A stretch of DNA of 64,000 bases from Diorhabda sublineata (lineage: Eukaryota > Arthropoda > Insecta > Coleoptera > Chrysomelidae). The stretch is taken from assembly GCF_026230105.1 (NCBI RefSeq), contig NC_079481.1:32818219-32882218 (forward strand). The letters are read 5' to 3'. Below are positions 1 to 10,200 of this stretch, one piece after another (position 1 is the first letter of the stretch; every line of letters begins with the position of its first letter). Position numbers and translations under genes: made by a program. Below the pieces are notes generated by a model. The model worked only from the letters and a program-made list of their open reading frames with translations, was not told the origin of the DNA and made no database searches.

Positions 1-972
1 TTATTTCGCTTTTCCTGTTTTCCTATCTTCTACAAATCCACCGTTTCCTTATTTCATTATCATTTTCTGTTATTCTTTCATCTTTGTCTCTCCGTTTTCT
101 TTTGTCTTTCTTGTCTTGTCTCTGTTTTATATCATTCCTTTCTCATTCCGCTTTTCTCCATTACATTTTCCTTTCTACTTTGTTTTTCTCTTTTGTTGTC
201 ATTCTTTGTTTCTCTATCTCTTGGTCTTTGTCAGTTCTTTGTCACTCCTGTTTATTTCGGTTTTCCTGTCTTCTTATCGGATGTTTTTATGTCTGTTTCT
301 TTCCCATGTCCATCTTTGCTATATTTTCCTGTAATTTTCTGCTTTTCTCTGATTTTTCTGCGTTTGTTTTGCTCAGTCGTTTCTGTTTTGTTTGTATATA
401 TTTTCTTGTACCTTTTAGTATTTTTCTATTGTTAATAATTCCTGTTTATTTCGGTTTTCTTGTCTTTCTTTTTCTCCAGATTCGTTTTTGTTTTCTCTAC
501 CATGTCCATATTTTGTTTATTTTCTTATCATTTTCTGCTTTTCTTAGATTTTTTGGTTGTTATTCTTTATTCTGTTTATTTCTTTTGAGTCTGCTAAATT
601 TTCTGTTTTTTGGCATTACTTTTTAGTTCGTATTTATTATCTCCTTCGGATTTTTCTCAAATTTTGAGTTTTTCTACTTGTTATGTTTCTCCGCGTGTTT
701 TTCTTTATTTTAACCTTCTTATTTCGTTTGTTTTCATGTCTTTCCCATCACTTTATGTACAATTTTTCTATTTTCATATATTTTTCTGAATAATTCAAAG
801 TTTTTTTGTTTTTGCTGTCTTTTTCCGCCTTTCTCAGTCTTTTTATTTTAATCGGTTTTTCCTGTTCGCCGTTTTTCATCTTCTTCTTCTTTTGCCTTCC
901 TCACTTCGGTTTTATATACAATCTAATAACAATAACATTTTTTTTGGTCCAAACAAAGTTCTTCTATTCCAG
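1..972. repeat. T-rich, pyrimidine-biased intron-like region with diverged ~195-bp repeats
   Basis: The + strand is overwhelmingly T/C. Long stretches recur at a spacing near 195 bp: the segment around 248-360 (tttatttcggttttcct, catgtccat, attttctgctttt) is seen again at about 441-556, and related copies occur at 1-30 and 840-890. Open frames here are Phe/Leu/Ser-rich and change frame freely, so I do not call a gene. Most likely this is intronic DNA just upstream of the start-codon exon of the RASD-like gene, made of a decayed tandem repeat. Confidence 0.55.
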
Positions 973-1201
973 ATTTCAACGTCCACTTCGTAATGTACAA
1001 CATTGTAAACCCCTTCGACGATGGACTTAAGCGCTTGCACGAATTGGCTGTGCACCAAACGGCAACAGAACGGTGTACAGACAACCCCCCAGGACTACCA
1101 AAGCGTAGTCACTTCGGGCCCCGGACCAAGTCCCGTGAGTTCCACTTCTTGCGATGACGTCGTACCACCGTCGAAGAATTGCTTTAGGTTAGTTATGTTA
1201 G
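973..1201 (+). CDS. RASD1: RASD-like GTPase exon with start codon (coding from 1021)
   Basis: A pyrimidine-rich acceptor (ttctattccag) ends at 972, so the exon probably begins at 973 with 48 nt of 5' UTR. The ATG at 1021 is chosen because an in-frame TAA lies 15 nt upstream (1006-1008). Coding continues for 60 codons plus one base and ends at a strong donor, ggtaagt, at 1202. The last residues, KNCFRLVML, match the family's start of the G domain just before the P-loop, and the split glycine codon joins exactly to the exon at 3709. The exon is much less AT-rich than its surroundings. Upstream untranslated exons and the promoter must lie further left, probably outside the window. Confidence 0.9.
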
Positions 1202-4200
1202 GTAAGTTTTATTTTTTGTTTCATTCCACCACTTAATCATTATTTACGACTAAAAAACGTATTTTTCGTCAATATATCAAGTAAAATATGGTACAATTCA
1301 ACTTTTTGGCTTTTTTTGTTGGAGTCACTACATTTATACAACTTGAATAGATTTGAACGGTTCCCTTAACGCGAAAGGGCCATAAGATAGCGCCGGGATA
1401 CTGCAATATCATCGTGAACTACTTAAAGATTACACAACCGTCTTTACGTATAACCACCCCAACAATAAACGTTTCACCGAGCCGACAATTTAGAGTTATT
1501 TGTTGTGTGAGAGGGTAAACTCTGATGACAACGAAAACTGAACGAAACTTTCATAGGCGTAGCAATTCAGAGTGAAATAATATAAAATTTAACTTTATTA
1601 AAGGAATGTTTCTGAATTAGAGTTAAATTTGGCTACGTCGCATTTCACGGCTAGCTACGTTCTTGAATTCGTTTTAAATTTATTCACATTCACATAAAAA
1701 CTCCACTCTTTTTAAATAAAAATTGTTTAATCCAAAGAAAAATTTCACGTGCATTTTTTTATCGGATATACGAAGAAAAAAAAAGAAACAGAGAAGTATC
1801 GATATTAAACCAACTATATTCAGACGTTCAATTAACCTTGAGTTAATTAAAAGTGGCCGGGGTCGAGTTTCTCTTTTTTGTGAACATCATATGATGAAAT
1901 TCGTTTTTTGTTTTACGCTTTGACATGTTTATTCAACTGCATGAACTTCATATTATGAGAAGCAAATTTATTAATTACACATGATAAAAACACTAGCGAA
2001 TAAAAATGAAACAGAAATTTTCACTTATATGAATTGAATACTTCACGGAAAATTAATTTCAAGGTCAAAATATTTATTATAAGTTGTTTGATTTTATCCA
2101 TCATGGCTGCCACTAACTAAAAGTCATTTATCACCAACGAAGATTTGACTGACAATTACTTGGCTAGTAGACCGAAAATAACTAGATTTCTTCCTAGTTA
2201 CTAAGAAAACATCTATTTAACCATTTTTACATTAAGAAAACGATGACGAAATTTTTATAGTTAATAAAATAACAAGAATCTAAGTGAAATATTATTCACA
2301 TTTACTAAAAAGGGAAATTAAGTTTACACAGTTGGCAACACTTGTCATTGTTTGTTTACATTTATTTGTCATTCATTTCGTTAAGTTTTGGTAGCTTTGT
2401 ATTCATATTTTAAAATATATATGAAAAAGTTTTATTACTAAACAGTATTTTCTTAAACATTCATTGGATCTGTGGACAGTGTGAGTATTAAAATATCTAA
2501 AAAATTGATTAATAAGTGTTAAAAAAAGTGATAGCCGTTATAAGTGATTTTGAACTTGAAAGTTGGGGTCCTTTACTTCCATTTACTGTGGTAAGAAATG
2601 TATATTTACCTTGATATTATTAATAAAATTATAATATTCGAAAAGTTTGAATTAAATGTCTTATTGAATTTTCAAATACAAATCTTTCTTCATACACTAA
2701 TACAACCATTTGAAGATCTTGGATTAGCAGAGAAAAAATTTTAGGTGGGAAACATTATAAAAAACTCACAAAACTTTAGGAAATATTTATTTGTTTAATA
2801 TTAATCACAATGTTTTCCTGATAGAATTCTGTGCATGCATCGAAATATATTTCTTTACAGATTTTCTGAATTACCATCAAATGGCTCCTTTGGAGTTCTA
2901 TAAAATAATGAGAAAATCTTTCTCCAAATCAAGACAATGTGAAGGTCTTAGATAAGCTGTGAGAAAAAATAATGTTGATGGAAAACAAAACAAATCATAA
3001 AACTGAAGAAAACATATATTTTTTCAAAATTAAATAATTACAACATTTTCCCGATAGAAATCTGTATGCATAGAGCTCAGAGAAATAGGAACCAGCTCTG
3101 TGAATGAATTAAAATTTATTTTCCTCCAGAATATTTCTGATTCATCACAAAATGGCTTCTTTGGAGGTATAGAACAATCAGGAAATATTTCTCCATACTC
3201 TATGATGACTATTTGGAGATCTTAGACAAGCTGTGGGAAAATTGAGGAGGAAAATGTGGACGGGAAACAGAAAAAAACTCAAAACTAAGGAAAATATATA
3301 TTTTTTCAAAATTATGTAATAACAAGGGACTGAGCATGTCTCCTTGTCTGATACAGCTATTGTGGGTTTTGATGCTTACTATTAATGCAAGTTGGAACTT
3401 ATCTGAGTATATGTTTTCCTGCAATGCTTCTGGTTCCAATACCGGGTTGAGGGACCAGGTTAGCAGCCTATCACCCAGAAAACTGATAACTGCCTCAAAG
3501 TACTGATAGAAGATTAATATAATATGAACTAGAGTGATGGGTTATAAAATAACCATTTATCTCCAGTTTTGTTAGTAGCATTTTCTAACAGGATATAAAA
3601 CTAAATGAACCATTTGACAACAATTTAAATATAAAGTTTTACAAAAATCACGCCTTTTTCAAGATATTCAAATCTCTGTAGGTATATAGAGGTTATGTTT
3701 GGTTATAGGATCGGCTAGAGTTGGTAAAACATGTTTGGTGGCAAGGTTTTTGGGGGGAAAATTCCAAGAATGTTATACACCAACAATCGAAGATTTCCAC
3801 AGGAAACTTTATAGGATTAGAGGAGAGATTTATCAGTTGGATATACTGGATACATCGGGGAATCATCCATTTCCAGCGATGAGGAGATTATCGTTTTTAA
3901 CAGGTTAGCCATAATACAATTAAAATCTTTTTTTTATTGAATTTCTTATATTATGATCAAAAATATGGTCTCAGGTAACAAGAAATTTTATAGAGATGTT
4001 GTATAACATCCCTTATTCAATTTTTAGCTAAAATATATATATATATATCAAAATAAATGATTCATCTCTGGAATAATTTCAAAATTTGATATTTCGAAAA
4101 GGTATTCTGCCGTTCTTCAAAGGAGAAAACTCCTATTTTGCTGGCTAATGTTTGACGAATATTGAATTACATCTTCTCTGGAGAGAGTGATGTCAATCGA

Positions 4201-7200
4201 CATTAACATCCCCAATGGTTCTCAATTGCAAGGAGAGATTTGTAACCACTGATTAGTTTTGACGTTATTACATCTTATCAGAGTGGTATAACAACTCTCG
4301 TTCGGTCTTCAGACAAAAAACAACTACTTTCCTGTATTTATTATCATTTATTAACATATATATATATATATACTCCCTCCACAATTACGGCTGATTGGCT
4401 TATTTGAAAGAACTGCTGTATCTTTAAAACGGCTTTGAAATTTTAAAAATCCTGCATCTGTTTATTCAAAAGTAAAATTTGACTGGGATTAGTTAATGAA
4501 GATTTATTTTATGCTGTAGGATACAATTTCGTAATATTTCAACCCTTAATAACATATTTCAATTGATCTAAATAGAAAAAAATTATTTCTAAAAGTTCAT
4601 TGGGTATAGGCGGTTTGTTCATCAATAGGTTGCTCGGATGTTTTCATTTCCAAGCCACATTTGGTGTGTTTCTAAAACATCAACAGTAGGCAGAAGGGAA
4701 AATAGCTTCACTGCATTGTTTTTTTGGTATGGCTTATTTCAATCAAATGGTCAAAATTTAACAGTCTTTTTTTCACCAATCGTATCAACTTTTGGGGTAC
4801 TTGTAGTTTTTCCATGTCATCCATCTTCAGACTGTCAAATGCTTGTTTGAAGTGGATTAATAGCATTTGCATACTAATGTTGTGCTCACATCTTTTTTCG
4901 ATCACTTGTTTCGTCACATTTCCTTGTCAAAAACCTCTTCGATATTCCTGTATTTCTGGTTCTATTACCTTTTCCACTCTTTCATTTATTTTCAGCATCT
5001 TCCTGTAAGATATCCTTGAAAATTATGATTTCTAATACATATTTTGACTATTTACAAACCTTTTTATCTTATAATCTTTAATAAAACAATAGTATTTGTT
5101 AACTATCTCAATCTTATTCAATAATTAATAAAAAATCAATATAAAGGTACTAAAAATTATATAACCGACTATTGGGTATTGAGATTTTGATGGTTATGAT
5201 ATAATAAAAAATTAAAAGCACGGGAATAATAAAAAAAGTGTTCGATCAGCTTGTAATTAGCTCATTGTTTATTTTTATAGTCCTTTTCATTCCATCACAT
5301 TGAATTACTACCTTTTCTCAGTGTATCTAAGTGGAATTGGTGATTTAAATAATTGTTATACCTAATATAGTTTCTTTAATTCGTTTTTGTGCCAAAAATA
5401 ACTAAATAAAAACATTAAATGTACATTTTAACACTATTGTACTTCCTGGAGACTACGTTTCGTTATTATGTGATTATAGGTATTACTGCATTGAAATTCT
5501 CTGATAATTTGGTTCCATCAAAATTCCATCTCTTGATTATAACAACTAAGTGGTTTGGACCACCTGTAACTATATTACCAAAGGGTAATATACTGCAATT
5601 GATATAGGAGACATTGTGGTAATTGTACATACCAAATTTATTACTTGATATAATAATGAAAATTTAGTGGGAGACGAAAATTTATTTGAAAAAGTAACAA
5701 TTATGCGGAAATTTTAAGGTTGTGGTCAATAATTTTACAAATTATTCAATACAACAATCGAAAATTTATATTGGTGCTCTTAATATAAATATAAATGTTA
5801 GCATATTATGTCGATAATTCATAAATATACTAAAAAAAGTATAATTTTACATATGTACGTACCTAAATCAAAATGTATACAAATATGTTTTCTTATGCAG
5901 ACAAAAATTCTTCAATACATTTTGTTGCGACCACATTTGTTTCCTTTCTTCTTCTGTTATTGTTCGATTCAATTATTAATATAAAGAAAACCATCGATCT
6001 ACTTCAACTACAGGTTATGTTTAAATTTTTTCACCATAGATAAACTGTAAAATTTGAACTAACAAATCAGCTGATGTTTATTTGAAAGTATCCGGTGTGG
6101 GGTAAGCAAACGCTTTTTCCGTAGGTTTTTGTGTGGTTTGTAACCTCATTTGTTCGATTTTTGACCTTATTATTTACAGTTTTACTGCGAAATTGCTTTT
6201 TAAAGAGTTGCTACTAGAATAAATGCGAAATCAAGAAATACTAACAAGGGTACATACGAAAAAGACGATTGTTTACCCCACGACTGTCATTTTGACCTAG
6301 ATCAGCCGTTTTCTTAGATAACCTAATTCAAATTCGTACTGACATTTAGTATAAATTGTTTTTGTATGTAATTATAATTTATCAATGGTTAAGAAAGTTC
6401 GATACATTTCCACAACTCCTAATTGCATTTATTCAAAGATACCGCTCGTTAAATTACAGTACAATGTCACAAGTAACCATTAAGTGAAAAAGCGTGGTGA
6501 ATTCGATTGCGATCATAAGGGTATGAGAATCGACGATAACGAGCTTCCAGACGTGTTCGAATGCGAACGTATCTTGAAAATTATATAGGGGTTACAAAAG
6601 GTTATTTAGAACGCTCTAACAGTGATCGAAAAAAAATATATTAAATTTATTGAATGTCTAACTTTATTATGTATTATAATCGACATAGTTTATTATTTAG
6701 AAAACTGCATTAAAAAACGGTGCTTTCCAGGTTTGGGGATATACTTTGTGATTTTTTTTATATTTTTTTTGTTCATTATTTAATAGGAAGTGGGGAAATT
6801 CAGCGCGACTTGAACCTGGGACTTCCCACATATGAGTCTCGTACTCACTACACCACGGAGACCTTAATAATACGTTTTTTTTTACCCACTACTGCTTTAA
6901 GGATGTTTCTTCACGCGGTGCGTGCCTTCTATTTATGTAGACAAAATGCTACGCCAATGCCTTTAAGGCAAATACTTCAAAAAAAAAAAAATTGAAATGA
7001 ATTCTCATTTCATTCGTTGCAGGCGATTTGTTCGTGATTGTTTTCAGTATGGACAGCCGGGAAACTTTCGAAGAAGCAATAAGATTAAGGGAACAAATAC
7101 TCGAAACTAAGTTGAATGCGGGGGCTTCTTCCACTGGGGTGGGCTTGACGAGAAAAAAGACGATGCCTCGAGTGCCTATGGTTCTAGCAGGAAACAAATG

Positions 7201-10200
7201 CGATAAAGAAATGAGGTAAGATTGTTCTATTTTTTGATTTTAATAACAAACTTTTATATTTTCATTTATTATATCCAAGACTAGCTGACCCGGCACGCAG
7301 CAATTTTTTTTATTAATGAAAATAACCAACTCATTATAAGTGGGTAGGGATGTACTTAAATCGAAAGCATTTTATTCTATTTTTGATATGAAATAATCTG
7401 AAGATTTAATTGAAAATCGCAGTTTTGACGTCATAGTTTAAAAAAAAAACATCGAGCAGTTGTCTGTTTGATGATCACGAGGTTATCGTTGCCGGCAACG
7501 TAGCGTATGCTGTTATAATACAGTTTTTATTTATTAGTTATAAATAAATCATTTTTCTATATATGAGAATCATCCTCATTATGTCGTTTAATTTCTTGAA
7601 TTATAACTAGTGCTCGGGGCGTCTACATATCCCTTTATTGGGGTGGATTACTCCCCTTGTTCTTTTGTTATAGTTTTTTGTTGGTCCTAGCTTCGTTTGT
7701 CAGTTTTATCCATTCTTATCTGGCTTTTAATTTGGCTTTCCAGTCTACTGTGCCTAGGATTCTGTTATTTTGGTTTCTCCAGATATTTCTTGGTGTGTCT
7801 CAGCCTCTTGGCAAAAGAGGTATCCATTGTGTTATCCACCTCACCTTTTCTGTATGTTTCGTTATAATCTGTGGCTGTGTCCACCTGAGGTTAATCCCTT
7901 TGGAATCTACCCCCCTTCCTTTTTCGATAGTGCCGAAAAAGCAGAGCTACTAGTTCAAAATTTGACTCAATAGAAGAGAACGGAGGGAAAAGGAGGTTGG
8001 TTAGGTGCTATTGTTGTAGATGAACGTCTATTCTTATATAATTGTCTTATATTTGTGTCTCCCCACCTTTAAAGTACTTTCGGAGCACTAAAAAACAACC
8101 CCGAATGTAAGATTGGGGTGGAGCCACACTTCTAAATATTTATCTAATTAACAAACAAAAAATAAGGGTAGAAGGGTGAAATTTCTTTTCAAATAGTGTA
8201 TATTAAAAAAATAAAAACGACAAATTAAATCTAAGAAATAAAAAAAAGGGGCGAACCACCCTTAACATTTGGGGGTATGAAATATACTGAATATGCATAT
8301 GAAATTACATGAAAATCTGTCGAGCTGTTTCGGAGGAGTATGATAAGATATAATTAAAACTATAATGTAGATATACGACCAACATTTCGATTATCCCTCG
8401 TATACTCATAAATGACACGTATTATCCCTGTTAAATACCAGCAATTAGATTTTCTTTTACTCGACTTTCAGTTGTAATTACGTATTTCTAGGTGTTTTTA
8501 CGTTTTTATGTGCATCAAGGACCGAAGTATAGAGGAGTAAAGAACGTTGAGATTTTCTAGACAATAGTCACGTTGGCTCATAAATATTTCCTCTATTTTG
8601 TCGACTTTTCTCATGATTTTGATGTTTTTTATTTGTTTCACAAAAAGATAAATTGGTCGAATCATATGTGTTGTTTCAGATATTTTTTTAGGAGTACAAC
8701 ACAAAAATCGAGTCATTTCAATATAAATTTTCATACATCACTTATGCACAAATAAAATATCACGTACACCAATAAAGGTTATCTATGACGTATTTTTATA
8801 ATGCCTTAAAATAACTTATTCAATCCCTAGAACACCCAGAGATCTTTGAAGTAATTTGTTTTGAAACAATTAATTTTAAACGGAGTCATTATTTACCACA
8901 AACCCGCTATTTCATCATTGTTATTGATATTTATATGTGTTTTGCTAAGTAACTAATAAAAAATTATGGAAAACAACTAGAAGTTATATAGATCATGGGA
9001 CTTACTAAAATTTATGGTTGGCAGATAGGGAAATGTTACATGCAATACCAAAAAATTAATAAACTTACCCTTTCTGTAACGGAAAAAACATTTTAATGCA
9101 ATTGAATATAAACAAATTGTTGTTTGAATGCTTTCTACAATTCAAAAGAACTTGTAAGTTGTATCAATCTTTACCATCCATTATTTTCAACTCAACTTCA
9201 TATTTAACTATTATTTATGCACTTTTAATATTCACTTTTCCTTTATAAACACTATTATTTGTTTCACTTTCAATAGATTCAACACAAAACTTTTCACTAC
9301 AAACATTTATACACAAACAATACGTCGCGAATTTCATTACAAACGTAAAAATGGTACAGCAGAATTGAATTATTTATAATTTTAATAATAAAATTATTAC
9401 TTAATCACTTAATTAATATCTTATTTCGTTAATTCTCATTAAAAATCTTAATTAATTACGCGTTTTCATAACCTAAATCCCTACGCTTATTCTCTAGGCA
9501 AAATGGCGGGCTGTCAAAATCAATAATCAATAATACCAATTTAGAATTTTAATTACAATTTTTTATGAAATTACGTTGTATTCAATTACTTTATATACAA
9601 AAGGGAGGAGAATATGTGATCACGGCAATAAAAAAAAACGTTTCCAAGTCACGCACATAACATTTATTTTATAGTTATGAAATTAAAATTATTAAATTTA
9701 TCATTGTTAATTAAACTTATATAGAGAACCAAATGAATTTGTAGAAAACACAACAAGTCTAATTTAAAAGCTGGTATAGAAAAATTCAGACGAAATTATA
9801 TTGAAGCAAGAATACTAAACAAACAAAAGTGTAAGGTTTAGAAAGAAACGTATAGAATCATTAAATAAAAAGTAAAGAACATGATTTTGTGGGGCACCAG
9901 TGTGGCTAAACACCGAAAACGAACAAAATATAAGAAAAATCAGAACCAGAGTAAAAACGTGGGAAAAAAGATGGGAAAACGAGACAAAGATATCGCAGTG
10001 GACAAAACGCCTAATAAGTAATATGCGTAAAATAAGTAGACTGCGACTACCGCACAACTGAGATCTGTGCCCGCGATTATTGTTGCATATGGCGTACGGC
10101 GATATCCCCCCTTTACCATAGGCGTGCTATATAAAAATTATTCTGATTATATAAAAAAATTAAGATAATTCAGAAAAGAAATTATTGCCTTGTAAATATA

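Larger units (their letters stand above)
1202..3708 (+). other. Intron 1 of the RASD-like gene
   Basis: Bounded by gtaagt and ttatag. It is AT-rich and non-coding. It holds three diverged direct repeats (about 2700-3330) and the 3' portion of a decayed LINE on the - strand (about 3298-3440). Nothing else with a recognisable identity was seen. Confidence 0.75.
3904..7022 (+). other. Intron 2 of the RASD-like gene
   Basis: Bounded by gttagc and gttgcag. It contains short (AT)n runs near 4031-4049 and 4359-4372, a LINE fragment (4708-5010), a fold-back element (about 6050-6345) and a tRNA-derived SINE (6740-6863). The rest (about 5010-6050) is AT-rich with nothing recognised. Confidence 0.75.

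Noticed and set aside
84..626. 180-codon + strand ORF
   Set aside because: Almost only Phe, Leu, Ser, Cys, Ile and Val from a T-rich decayed repeat; overlapping frames look the same, so it is compositional.
3699..3708. Start of the second GTPase exon ten bases earlier, at an alternative TTG start
   Set aside because: The phase from the first exon, the ATAG acceptor at 3707-3708 and the family sequence put the exon start at 3709.
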